From Anaerolineales bacterium (GTDB lineage Bacteria; Chloroflexota; Anaerolineae; Anaerolineales; Villigracilaceae), in the NCBI GenBank assembly GCA_019187665.1, contig JABARH010000048.1:1-59388 (forward strand): a DNA stretch of 59,388 nucleotides. The letters are read 5' to 3'. The position numbers were made by a program, and so were the translations under genes. This document shows positions 22,755-30,846 of the stretch, in pieces. Within the stretch, counting starts at the first letter, position 1. Every line of letters begins with the position of its first letter. Under the pieces are notes generated by a model. That model was given only the letters and a program-made list of their open reading frames with translations, was not told the origin of the DNA and did no database searches.

Positions 22755-23276
22755 ATGCCAAAGAAAAAAGAACCCGAAGATTGGGAATTCGAAAAATTTG
22801 CATTACAGCGAAATGACGATGCCATTCGCTTTTCGGAGACCAAAGCCGCGCTCCTATTAACCCTTACCGGTCTCCTGCTCGGCGTGGTAGCGGACAAAGT
22901 CCAGTCCTTTAAAGACCTGTTCTTCACATCCTCGTCCGGCGTTCAAATTTTGATCGTCTGTTCGTTGGCGCTCATCCTCGCAGGCATCCTCCTGGTCGCG
23001 GTTTCGTCCCTGCTGGCTGTTTTCCCGCGATTGAAAGTTGTCAAAAATATATCCCTGTTGTATTTTGATCATCTCGCCCGGCTGAGCGAGCAGGAAGCGA
23101 TGGAACGATTTGAAGACCTGAATGCGAAAGAGAAACATGAGCATTTGCTTTCACAGATCTATGCCACATCGAGGATCGCGGCGCGCAAATTCAAGTTGAT
23201 CCGCTCGGCGTTGTGGGGGACGGTGCTGGTTGTCATTGGTTCACTGCTGGCGATCTTCGCCATGTTTTTCGGGTAG
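22755..23276 (+). CDS. Pycsar-effector-like (PycTM / DUF5706) membrane protein
   Basis: 173 residues. Three hydrophobic segments near 30-47, 62-90 and 148-172. The first is preceded by RFSETKAALLLTLTGLLLG, matching the (A/S)xxKAxxLLxxxx opening of the PycTM family, and the cytoplasmic part ends QIYATSRIAARKFKLIRSALWG, its other hallmark. In Pycsar, such proteins form membrane pores when they sense cyclic UMP or CMP made by a cyclase. No cyclase gene is beside it, so it may be an orphan effector or have another ligand. GGAG lies upstream of the ATG. Confidence 0.7.
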   Translation: MPKKKEPEDWEFEKFALQRNDDAIRFSETKAALLLTLTGLLLGVVADKVQSFKDLFFTSSSGVQILIVCSLALILAGILLVAVSSLLAVFPRLKVVKNISLLYFDHLARLSEQEAMERFEDLNAKEKHEHLLSQIYATSRIAARKFKLIRSALWGTVLVVIGSLLAIFAMFFG

Positions 23277-23283
23277 GGCGATC

Positions 23284-23709
23284 ATGAAGATGCCTGCTGA
23301 ACTCCGCGCCCTGATCGAATCCGGCGCGCACGCGCATCTCGTCACCCTCAACCCGGACGGGAGTCCGCAGGTGACGGTGGTGTGGGTCGGCATCGAGGAC
23401 GATGAAATCGTCGCGGCGCATTTGCCGAGGAATAAGAAGGTCCGCAACATCCAGCGCGACTCGCGCGTGGCGCTTTCGCTGGAGGCGGCCACGAAGAGCA
23501 ACTTCGGTTTAACTGAGTACGCGGTCATCTACGGGACAGCCCGCATCACCGAAGGCGGCGCGGCGGAGTTGCTCCAGAAACTGGCGTACGTGTACATGGG
23601 TCCCGGAGTCAAATTCCCACCGATGGATAACCCTCCGCCCGGATACATCACGCGCATCCGAGTTGATCGTATTGAGGGCGTCGGTCCGTGGACGGGGAGA
23701 AATGTTTGA
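23284..23709 (+). CDS. Flavin/F420-dependent split-barrel oxidoreductase (PPOX class)
   Basis: 141 residues from the ATG at 23284, 7 bp after the preceding stop codon. It has the PNPOx-like split barrel: AHLVTLNPDGSPQVTVVWVGIEDDEIVAAHLPRNKKVRNIQRDSRVALSLE, then YAVIYGTARITEGGAAELLQKLAYVYMG. Proteins with this pattern reduce substrates using F420H2 or bind FMN; the cofactor cannot be decided from sequence alone. Probably co-transcribed with the upstream membrane protein. Confidence 0.85.
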   Translation: MKMPAELRALIESGAHAHLVTLNPDGSPQVTVVWVGIEDDEIVAAHLPRNKKVRNIQRDSRVALSLEAATKSNFGLTEYAVIYGTARITEGGAAELLQKLAYVYMGPGVKFPPMDNPPPGYITRIRVDRIEGVGPWTGRNV

Positions 23710-23747
23710 GATTTGGTTCATCGGAAATCGCCGTGCAGAAAATCTTT

Positions 23748-23820
23748 TGGACACGGATCGCACGGATTTCACGGATAAAGAAAAAGAAAAATCCGTGTGA
23801 TCCGCGAAATCCGTGTCCAA
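23748..23820. repeat. Perfect-looking hairpin of ACGGATT-type units
   Basis: The left arm (about 23748-23777: TTGGACACGGATC then GCACGGATTTCACGGAT) is matched by the right arm (about 23790-23820: ATCCGTGTGATCCGCG then AAATCCGTGTCCAA) around an A-rich loop. It is the same family as 13292-13378 and could terminate transcription in both directions. Confidence 0.8.
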
Positions 23821-23859
23821 TGTTTTTAGAATTCGACATTCTGTGGTTTAATCCTCCCC

Positions 23860-24717
23860 ATGTCCGTGAAATCTCTGCTTCGCTCCACGCTTTATCAAAC
23901 CGAAAAACTTGTCCAGCGCGCGCGCTTCGCATCCGTGTCTGCGCCGAAAAACGGCTGGCCGACTCTTCTCAGCATTTCCTTTCCAAAAAGCGGCACGCAT
24001 CTGCTCGACCAAATTTTGCTGGGTTTCTCCAATGTCGCGCCGTTCGCGAAACGCCTGCATTCGTTTTACGCCGAGTACGAAGGTGAGACCGGCCTCAAGC
24101 GCGACGCTCAACAAGCGCTCCGCTGGCTCGACTCGCTTCGTCCGCTGGATGTTGCTTCGGCGCATCTTTTCGCCCGGCCCGAGGCGGTGGCGCGCCTCAC
24201 GTCACCGCGCTTCGTCCCGTACTTCATCTTCCGCGACCCGCGCGATGTGGTTGTCTCGCATGTATTCTACGTCACCGAGATGGAGTCGCGTCACGTCCAC
24301 CACGATTACTACAACTCACTCCCCGATTTCGATTCGCGAGTCAAGGTCAGTATATTGGGAAGACCAGATACGAATATCGAATTTCCGAACATTGCCGAAC
24401 GTTTTGCCCCATATTTAGATTGGCTGAATCATCCGCAAGTGTTGACGATTCACTTCGAAGACCTGATCCACGCCCGCGCGCAGACTCTCGCCCGCATCGC
24501 AGACCGCCTCCTCGCCCGCGTCCCGCTTCCGGCTCCCTCCGGGCGGATTCTCGAATCCCTCGAGTCGTCCATCAACCCGTCCAGGTCGCCCACGTTCCGC
24601 TCTGGAAAGACCGGGGAGTGGAAGAACCATTTCACGGAGGAGCATAAACGGATTTTTAAAAATGTCGCCGGCGATTTGTTGATTCAACTTGGATACGAAT
24701 CCGACCATGATTGGTAG
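23860..24717 (+). CDS. Sulfotransferase-domain protein
   Basis: 285 residues. The PAPS 5'-phosphosulfate loop is ISFPKSGTHLLDQIL near 39-53 and the 3'-phosphate-binding segment is FIFRDPRDVVVSHVFY near 122-137. The C-terminus has FRSGKTGEWKNHFTEEHKRIF, matching the conserved RKGxxGDWKNxFT region. It should transfer sulfate from PAPS to a hydroxyl or amine of an unknown acceptor. Residues about 165-180 (LGRPDTNIEFPNIAERF) are encoded by a short ATTCGATA-like stretch (24361-24395). It stands alone, far from the other two sulfotransferases at 53-55 kb. Confidence 0.85.
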   Translation: MSVKSLLRSTLYQTEKLVQRARFASVSAPKNGWPTLLSISFPKSGTHLLDQILLGFSNVAPFAKRLHSFYAEYEGETGLKRDAQQALRWLDSLRPLDVASAHLFARPEAVARLTSPRFVPYFIFRDPRDVVVSHVFYVTEMESRHVHHDYYNSLPDFDSRVKVSILGRPDTNIEFPNIAERFAPYLDWLNHPQVLTIHFEDLIHARAQTLARIADRLLARVPLPAPSGRILESLESSINPSRSPTFRSGKTGEWKNHFTEEHKRIFKNVAGDLLIQLGYESDHDW

Positions 24718-24728
24718 ACCGCGCCGAC

Positions 24729-24977
24729 CTATTTTCCCCTTCCAACCAGCAACAGTTTCTTTCCCCTCGGCATGGCTTTAATGGCCCGTTCCCTTTTCAG
24801 GGCCGCGTTGCGCGAGAGCAGCTCCTCCACATAGACCAGTTTTACCGGGCGCTTCATGCGCGTGTATCGTGCGCCGCGCCCGGCGTTGTGTTGTTTCTCG
24901 CGACGCGCAGGATCGGTCGTCCAGCCGGTGTAATACGTCCCATCCGAACATTCGAGGATGTAACAAAAGAAGGGCAT
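24729..24977 (-). CDS. GIY-YIG nuclease-superfamily protein (UPF0213 type)
   Basis: 82 residues, one GIY-YIG domain: CYILECSDGTYYTGWTTDPARREKQHNAG (here the two motifs read CYI and YTG) followed by the RxxR...KRPVKLVYVEEL segment and a basic C-terminus. Single-domain proteins of this type are DNA nucleases of unclear role. It is convergent with the sulfotransferase gene. Confidence 0.85.
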   Translation of the reverse strand: MPFFCYILECSDGTYYTGWTTDPARREKQHNAGRGARYTRMKRPVKLVYVEELLSRNAALKRERAIKAMPRGKKLLLVGRGK

Positions 24978-25014
24978 ACAAAAAATGCAGGACGAACTGC
25001 CGCCCGCGCGCTTG

Positions 25015-25995
25015 TTATTTTTGTTTTCCCGGTCGGAGCCACGTGCCGAGCAGGCGCTCGCTAAAGGAAGAAATCTCGATCGGCTGTTTGTATTCCGCGT
25101 CCCAGTCCGCGCTGAGACGGTCTTTCAGCCATTGCATCCCACCCAGGTAGGCATCGTCCACAAATTTCCCGGCAGATTTAATATCCTCCTCGTTCAACGC
25201 GGCGCGTAATTCTGCCAAGGACCGGATGGCGTTATCGAGCACGCGTATCACGTTGACGCGGTTGCACCGCACGGATTCGGTGACCGCCTCTGCCTGGTCG
25301 AGATAGAGCGCGGCGGCGGCTGCCAGCCCATAGGGGCGGCCCGCCATTTTGCGCGCCTCCTTCCAGCCGGGTTGGTTGGTGGTGGCATTCAACAACGAGA
25401 GCGACAGCAACTGTGGGAGCGTATGCAACGCGGCCATCAACCCATCCGCTTCGAACGGATCGGAAAAAAGCGGCGACGCGCCCAGCAGTTCGAGCAGATC
25501 GGTCGCGCGTTTCACTTCCGCTTCGGCTGTGTTGCGCGCAGGACAGACGAGGAACAGCGCCTGATGGAAGAGGTCCGCTTTGGAGGCAGACTGTCCCGCG
25601 CCCACGTTCAGCAGGTGATCCGGCCCGATAGACGGGACCAACCCCACGTACGAACGGCCGGCGGAGATGTATTTCTCCGCCCACTCTGCCGCTTTGGCCT
25701 TCACCGGCGCGGTGTCCAGCACAACCGCCCCCGGCTTTAGATCGTCACCGATGAATTTAAAAGTTTCCTCGAGTTCAGAGAACGGCACAGCCAGCAAAAC
25801 GATATCCGCCGCGCGCACGGAGGCGGGCAGGTTAAAGTTGATCTCATCCACCGCGCCCAGCGCCTGCGCCGATCTGGCCGTGCCTGGCGTTTTGTCATGA
25901 CCGACGCGCTTGATCGAAGATTTGTATGGCGCGAGCGCCAACCCAACCGACGCGCCGATCTGGCCGAGGCCGATGATGGTAATTTGCTTTTTCAT
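25015..25995 (-). CDS. Prephenate/arogenate dehydrogenase-like protein (TyrA family) with altered catalytic motif
   Basis: 326 residues. N-terminal Rossmann fold (ITIIGLGQIGASVGLAL, 5-21) and an all-helical C-terminal dimer domain as in TyrA. Family TyrA enzymes carry HPMAG with the catalytic histidine; here the same place reads LVPSIGPDHL, so that histidine is missing or moved to PDH. It may use another substrate. A TATAAT box lies upstream in 26019-26028 on the minus strand and AGAGG precedes the ATG. No other aromatic amino acid gene adjoins it. Confidence 0.75.
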   Translation of the reverse strand: MKKQITIIGLGQIGASVGLALAPYKSSIKRVGHDKTPGTARSAQALGAVDEINFNLPASVRAADIVLLAVPFSELEETFKFIGDDLKPGAVVLDTAPVKAKAAEWAEKYISAGRSYVGLVPSIGPDHLLNVGAGQSASKADLFHQALFLVCPARNTAEAEVKRATDLLELLGASPLFSDPFEADGLMAALHTLPQLLSLSLLNATTNQPGWKEARKMAGRPYGLAAAAALYLDQAEAVTESVRCNRVNVIRVLDNAIRSLAELRAALNEEDIKSAGKFVDDAYLGGMQWLKDRLSADWDAEYKQPIEISSFSERLLGTWLRPGKQK

Positions 25996-26125
25996 ATTCG
26001 CCTCTCAAGCGGAAGTAAGCGGATTATACTCGCATCCACAATTGCCTACATCAGCGGCGGCGCTGCAAGGGCTGTACCGAGAGAAGGAACTCTCCTTTTG
26101 CCTTCGTTTTCCTGGCGCGCTTTGC

Positions 26126-26180
26126 GGTCCCAAAAGACCCCATTAAACGTTGAGAGCCAGGGACGCCGACCCCGGCTCTC
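26126..26180 (+). other. Structured leader upstream of the alkyltransferase gene
   Basis: The 25996-26298 gap contains two small hairpins: GGTC...GACC (26126-26139) and TGAGAGCC...GGCTCTCG (26151-26181), the second followed by AAAGGAGG. I recognise no known riboswitch. A minus-strand promoter for the TyrA-like gene occupies the left end of the gap. Confidence 0.3.
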
Positions 26181-26298
26181 GTGAAAGGAGGAGAAGAGAA
26201 ATCACCTTACGCCGTCAACTTTACCATGTCTGTTCTAATGCTACTTGACGCCGAACCTACGATTGCCCTACGCACGTTTGACAATTTGGAAAGGCGCT

Positions 26299-26823
26299 AT
26301 GAAAATAAAAGAGCCTGTTTTTATTGGAAAAACTTCGCGAACGCCTCTCGGAATCTTCTGGGTCGCCATGACCGAGCGCGGACTGACCGCGGTGGAGTGG
26401 GATCAAGCCAGGGCGGATTTTGAGCGCTGCCTGATTCAACGACTCAAACGCCCGGTGATTTATTCTCCTGGAGAGACCTCTCTGCCGCGTCTCGAACTAA
26501 CCTCGTACCTGCGCGGCGATTCCCGCGCCTTTTCCTTTCCCATTGATTGGTCTCTGCTTCGCCCGTTTCAGCGCGCCGTTTTAGAGGCTGTCTACGCCAT
26601 TCCCTACGGAGAAACAACCACCTATGCCCGTATCGCCGAACAGGTCCGGCGTCCGCTTGCGTATCGCGCAGTTGGACGCGCCAACGCCACCAATCCCATG
26701 CCGCTGGTCGTTCCCTGCCACCGCGTCATCGGCATGGATGGAAAACTCCGCGGCTACGGCGGAGGCGAGGGCGTGAAGACGAAAGAATGGCTGCTTAAAC
26801 TGGAAGGTGCGGCGCTGATATGA
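26299..26823 (+). CDS. ogt: Methylated-DNA--protein-cysteine methyltransferase
   Basis: 174 residues from the ATG at 26299. It repairs O6-alkylguanine by moving the alkyl group to its own cysteine. The active site is PCHRVIG with the acceptor Cys at 140; FQRAVLEAVYAIPYGETTTYARIAEQV is the recognition helix and RAVGRANATNPMPLVVPCH the conserved lead-in. The N-terminal domain is of the short, degenerate kind. Its stop overlaps the start of the GH26-like gene (ATGA). Confidence 0.92.
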   Translation: MKIKEPVFIGKTSRTPLGIFWVAMTERGLTAVEWDQARADFERCLIQRLKRPVIYSPGETSLPRLELTSYLRGDSRAFSFPIDWSLLRPFQRAVLEAVYAIPYGETTTYARIAEQVRRPLAYRAVGRANATNPMPLVVPCHRVIGMDGKLRGYGGGEGVKTKEWLLKLEGAALI

Positions 26824-28043
26824 ATCTCGACTACAGATTCCATGTAGCCGCGCGGCTCTGCGTGTTGTTGCTGTGGCTCACGGCTTGCGCGCCGCAATCT
26901 GCTTCCAGCATACCGCCGCCACCCTCACCCGCCCAGCCGCCTACCGCCACTGCAACCGCCACTGCCACCGCCACTGCAACCGCCACTGCCACCGCCACTG
27001 CAACCGCCCTTCCGCCATCCGCGACACAAATGCCTGCGCGTGAAATTCCCCTGCCGCCACCCGGCCATCTTTATCACGGCGTCTATCCCGGCGGAATCAG
27101 CGGCGAAGAAAGCGACCTGACGCTTAACGATTTACGCTCCTACGAAGGAGCAGTCGGCAAGAGCGCGGCCTGGGTCTATTTCTCTCACAACTGGTATGAA
27201 GGGCGCGGGTTTCCGCTCGAGACTGCCGCGTGGATTCGCGAGGCGGGAAGCATTCCCTACATCCGCTTGATGCTTCGCTCCAGCGCGGAGCAGGCTCTGG
27301 CCGAGCCGCTGTTCACCGTGCCAGCCATCCTGGACGGTCAATTCAATGCTGACTTGCGCGCCTGGTGCGCGGCGGCACGCGATTTTGGAACGCCTCTCTT
27401 AGCTGAATATGGCACGGAAATGAACGGCGAATGGTTCTCGTGGAACGGCGTCTGGAATGGAGGCGGCGCGTCCGGCGGCTACGGCGACGCGGCCCAGCCC
27501 GACGGCCCCGAACAATTTCGAGACGCCTACCGCCACATCATCGAGACCTGCCGCGAACAGGGTGCGAACAACATCACCTGGGTCTTCCACATTAATGGCG
27601 AGGACTGGCCGATTGTCGAATGGAATCACTTCGAGAACTATTATCCTGGCGATGAGTGGATTGATTGGGTGGCGGTCAGCGTGTATGGCGCGCAGACTCC
27701 CGAAGACGATTACTGGGACGGCTTCAGCGGTTACATGGATTCTGCATACGCGCGGCTGGATCGCCTTGCGCCCGATAAACCCGTCATCCTCGCCGAATTC
27801 GGCGCGACGATGAACAATCCGCTCGGAGACCAGGCCGTCTGGGCGCGCGCGGCGCTGGAAGATATAATCTCCTTCCGCTGGCCGCGGTTGATCGGATTCT
27901 CGTGGTGGAACGAATGGTGGCAGAACGATGATATTCCTGCGCACGATACAACCATGCGCGTGCAGGATAACCCTGAACTGGCTGCGGTGTTTTACGAATT
28001 GGTCGGGGCCAACCCGGTTGTGCTGGGAAGTGTTGCACCCTGA
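26820..28043 (+). CDS. GH26-like beta-mannanase-type lipoprotein
   Basis: 407 residues. Signal peptide with lipobox LTAC (Cys23), then a Thr-Ala linker (PTATATATATAT...) encoded by a tandem repeat, then a (beta/alpha)8 glycosidase domain from about residue 80. The acid/base is E200 in YGTEMNGEWFSWNG and the nucleophile E326 in KPVILAEFGA, both as in family GH26. WWNEWWQND near the end is another aromatic subsite. It should cleave mannan or related beta-glucans at the cell surface. Coupled to the alkyltransferase by ATGA, although the functions are unrelated. Confidence 0.85.
   Translation: MNLDYRFHVAARLCVLLLWLTACAPQSASSIPPPPSPAQPPTATATATATATATATATATATALPPSATQMPAREIPLPPPGHLYHGVYPGGISGEESDLTLNDLRSYEGAVGKSAAWVYFSHNWYEGRGFPLETAAWIREAGSIPYIRLMLRSSAEQALAEPLFTVPAILDGQFNADLRAWCAAARDFGTPLLAEYGTEMNGEWFSWNGVWNGGGASGGYGDAAQPDGPEQFRDAYRHIIETCREQGANNITWVFHINGEDWPIVEWNHFENYYPGDEWIDWVAVSVYGAQTPEDDYWDGFSGYMDSAYARLDRLAPDKPVILAEFGATMNNPLGDQAVWARAALEDIISFRWPRLIGFSWWNEWWQNDDIPAHDTTMRVQDNPELAAVFYELVGANPVVLGSVAP
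26943..27008 (+). repeat. 12-bp tandem repeat (ACCGCCACTGCA / ACCGCCACTGCC)
   Basis: About five and a half 12-bp units alternating between two variants, so the exact period is 24 bp. It encodes the Thr-Ala linker of the lipoprotein and keeps the frame when unit number changes, so linker length may vary between strains. Confidence 0.85.
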
Positions 28044-28123
28044 GGCTGGAAAGAAAATCTGCGCGCCGCAATGGTGCGCGACAAATCTTCGATTGCAAAA
28101 CGATAGGCAGGTTCCATTTTCTT

Positions 28124-29026
28124 ATGACAGAAAACTTTCAATCCGGTTTCGTCGCCATCATCGGACGGCCCAACGTGGGCAAGTCCACGCTGGTCAATGC
28201 CCTGATCGGCCAGAAGGTCGCGGCGGTATCGCCGCGCGCGCAAACCACGCGGCGGCGCCAGCTGGGAATTCTCACCACAGAAACGTATCAAATGGTTTTT
28301 GTGGACACACCCGGCCTGCACCGGGCGCGCCACCGGCTGGGCGATTTTTTAAACCAGGAAGCGCGCGAAGCATTTGCTGATGTGGATGCCATCCTCTGGC
28401 TTTTCGACGCGACCACGGAACCGTCGGAGGACGACGCGGAGATCGCTTTTATGTTGCCGCGCCGCATTCCGCTGACGCTGGGACTCAACAAAATTGACCT
28501 GCTCACTCCCGAAGCGCTGAACGCGCGCCGCGCGGCGCACCAGACCCTGATCAAGCGGGAGGCGAGGATCATGCCTCTTTCCGCCACGCGCGGCGACGGC
28601 TTGGCCGACCTGACGAGCCTGCTGGTCACATTCCTGCCCACGCGTCCGCCGGAGTTCGACGGTGAGCAGGTCACAGATTTGTATGAGAAAGAGATCGCCG
28701 CCGATTTAATCCGCGAGGCAGCTTTGCATATCCTGCGCGACGAGGTCCCGCACGGGATCGCCATCCGCATGGACGAATTCACCGAACGCGCCAACGGCGC
28801 GGCCTACATTGCCGCGACGATCTTCGTGGAACGCGAATCGCAAAAGGGCATCGTCATCGGCGAGGGCGGGAACATGTTGAAGCAGATCGGTTCTGCCGCG
28901 CGCAAGGAGATTGAAGCGATGGGCGGGCGGAAGATCTTTCTGGAGTTGCGCGTGAAGGTGTTGAAGGATTGGCGTAATGACGAGGAATGGCTGCGGCGCT
29001 TTGGGTACAAGATCAAACGGAAGTAG
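28124..29026 (+). CDS. era: GTPase Era
   Basis: 300 residues. Ribosome-assembly GTPase acting on 16S rRNA. G1 GRPNVGKST (14-22), G2 TTRRRQ, G3 DTPGLH, G4 NKID, G5 SATRG, and a C-terminal KH domain with GIVIGEGGNMLKQIGSAARKEIE. Full length for the family. It follows the lipoprotein gene by 80 bp, with no clear ribosome site before the ATG at 28124. Confidence 0.96.
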   Translation: MTENFQSGFVAIIGRPNVGKSTLVNALIGQKVAAVSPRAQTTRRRQLGILTTETYQMVFVDTPGLHRARHRLGDFLNQEAREAFADVDAILWLFDATTEPSEDDAEIAFMLPRRIPLTLGLNKIDLLTPEALNARRAAHQTLIKREARIMPLSATRGDGLADLTSLLVTFLPTRPPEFDGEQVTDLYEKEIAADLIREAALHILRDEVPHGIAIRMDEFTERANGAAYIAATIFVERESQKGIVIGEGGNMLKQIGSAARKEIEAMGGRKIFLELRVKVLKDWRNDEEWLRRFGYKIKRK

Positions 29027-29101
29027 TCATACCCTTCGCCGCGCAGTTTAAAAATATTGCACGCTGGCGGCCTGCGCGGGCAGGATAATTTGGGAGGATG
29101 T

Positions 29102-29764
29102 GTGACGTACATTTTTATCGCGTTGTTCTTTGCCGGGCTGGAATGGCTGGCGTTGTGGAAAAAGATTCGCCCGCTGGAGTTCATCGCCAAACCGGCGGTG
29201 ATGGCGGTTCTGTTTGTTCATTTGTGGGTAACCAGCGGGCTTTCGGACGCGGGCCTCTGGTTCGGCCTGGGGATTCTGTGTTCGCTGGCCGGGGATGTGT
29301 TCCTGCTCTGGCTCGACCGTTTCTTTCTCCCTGGCCTGATCGCTTTTCTTTTCGGTCACATTGCCTACATTGTCGGTTTCAACCTGCCGGCCTCCCCGTT
29401 CACGGTGTGGGGAATTATTTTGGCGGTCATGGTTGGGCTGGGCGGTCTGCGCGTCATGCGGCGCATCCTGGCCGCGCTGACCGTAACAGAAGCGCCCCGC
29501 CTGCGCGCGGCAGTGACGCTCTACGGTCTCGTCATTTCGCTGATGCTGCTCTCGGCCATGCTCAAACTCACCGATACTTCATGGAACGCCGGGGCGTCGC
29601 TTTTGGCTGCGTCAGGCGCGTTCCTCTTCTTCGTCTCGGATATTGTCCTGGCGTGGAATAAATTCATCACCCCCATTCAAAACGGACGGATCATCAATAT
29701 CGGGCTGTATCATCTCGGCCAGATCGCGCTGGTCGTGGGGGTGACGCTGCAATATCCACGATAG
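29102..29764 (+). CDS. YhhN-family membrane protein (lysoplasmalogenase-like)
   Basis: 220 residues from a GTG at 29102, chosen because GGGAGG lies four bases upstream; an earlier TTG would add unconserved residues. About eight hydrophobic segments. Family blocks: PLEFIAKPAVMAVLF, GLWFGLGILCSLAGDVFLLW, FLFGHIAYIVGF and GAFLFFVSDIVLAWNKF, with the paired Asp residues (GDVFL, SDIVL) thought to be catalytic in lysoplasmalogenases such as TMEM86. It probably hydrolyses or modifies ether lipids, of interest given the Tes-like gene in this window. Confidence 0.85.
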   Translation: MTYIFIALFFAGLEWLALWKKIRPLEFIAKPAVMAVLFVHLWVTSGLSDAGLWFGLGILCSLAGDVFLLWLDRFFLPGLIAFLFGHIAYIVGFNLPASPFTVWGIILAVMVGLGGLRVMRRILAALTVTEAPRLRAAVTLYGLVISLMLLSAMLKLTDTSWNAGASLLAASGAFLFFVSDIVLAWNKFITPIQNGRIINIGLYHLGQIALVVGVTLQYPR

Positions 29765-29898
29765 CAACGTCCTTGCGCTCGAAGTACATCCCCGCCTTAT
29801 ATGACGCTGCAAGATTCATGCTGCGCGCAGCGGTGCAGATTGAACGTTGCGACTGAAACCGCATAACGTCGGTTCCATCTTTTTCTGAAACGCCCCGC

Positions 29899-30774
29899 TC
29901 ACGAGGGTTTCAGCGAACGAAAGCCCTCGCCCAGCGCTTCGTGCGCCACGCCGACCACCATGAAGGCCTTCGGATCCGCCTCGTGGACAATGGCCTTGAC
30001 CTGCGCCACCTCGGCCCGGCTGATCACCACATACAGCACAGGACGTTCCTCGCCGGTGTACGCGCCGGTGCCGGAAAGGTATGTCACGCCGCGCTCCAAC
30101 TCAACCAGAATCTCATCCGCGATCTTTTGCGGCTCTGCGGTGACAATCATTGCTGTGCGGACCGTCCCGCCGCCTTCGAGGATCGTCTCCGCGACCAGGC
30201 CGCTGACGTAGAGGGTGATGATGGCATACAGCGCTTCCTTCCAGCCGAAGACGAATCCAGCCGCTAGGATGACAACCGAATCCACCATCAAGTAGGACTG
30301 CGTCATCGGGACGCCGCGCCAATGATTGAGGATGCGCGCCAGGATGTCCGACCCGCCCGATGTCCCGCGCGCGCGGTAGACGAGCCCGTAGCCCGCGCCC
30401 GCCACGACCGCTCCGTAAAGCGAGTTGAGAAAGATATCGTCGGTCAAGCCGTTTGCGGGAAAGAACGGGAAAAATAACAGCAAGTCTACAGCCAGCGAAT
30501 ACGAGATGATGGAAGTGGCTGTTCGCGCCGCAAAACGACGCCCGCCCAAAAATCGCCAGCCGAGGATGAAGAGAGGCACGTTGCCGATCAAGACCATCAC
30601 GCCGATCGGCCAGCCAGTGAAGTGATTGATCAACTGCGAAATGCCGCTCACGCCGCCCGAGGCGAGATGCGCCGGGATGAGAAAGAGCCGCAGCGCCAGC
30701 GCCTGCATCAACGAACCGAGCAGGATCAGGGAAAAGTCACGCAGTTGAGGCCAGAATTTTTTGATGGGTTTCAT
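29899..30774 (-). CDS. YitT-family membrane protein
   Basis: 291 residues. Five hydrophobic segments (about 12-220) with the family phrases LFLIPAHLASGGVSGISQLI and YRARGTSGGSDILARIL, then a C-terminal DUF2179 domain (TAMIVTAEPQKIADEI...RPVLYVVISRAEVAQVKAIV) that resembles a ligand-binding PII-like fold. Transport substrate unknown. A TATAAT box (30782-30787, minus) ends seven bases before the ATG, suggesting a leaderless transcript. Confidence 0.88.
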   Translation of the reverse strand: MKPIKKFWPQLRDFSLILLGSLMQALALRLFLIPAHLASGGVSGISQLINHFTGWPIGVMVLIGNVPLFILGWRFLGGRRFAARTATSIISYSLAVDLLLFFPFFPANGLTDDIFLNSLYGAVVAGAGYGLVYRARGTSGGSDILARILNHWRGVPMTQSYLMVDSVVILAAGFVFGWKEALYAIITLYVSGLVAETILEGGGTVRTAMIVTAEPQKIADEILVELERGVTYLSGTGAYTGEERPVLYVVISRAEVAQVKAIVHEADPKAFMVVGVAHEALGEGFRSLKPS

Positions 30775-30800
30775 GGGCAGAATTATATATCGTTAAACAC

Positions 30801-30833
30801 GCCTCCCCCATTTTTGAAGAAAATGGGGGAGGC
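30801..30833 (-). terminator. Strong hairpin after the SIMPL gene
   Basis: GCCTCCCCCATTTT (30801-30814) pairs with AAAATGGGGGAGGC (30820-30833) around a 5-nt loop. It lies between the SIMPL stop and the YitT promoter. There is no long T-run, so it may pause or insulate rather than terminate by itself. Confidence 0.6.
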
Positions 30834-30846
30834 GGGGTGGGGGCCT

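Noticed and set aside
26040..26298. Riboswitch before the alkyltransferase gene
   Set aside because: Two hairpins are visible but no known riboswitch consensus; kept only as a structured leader.
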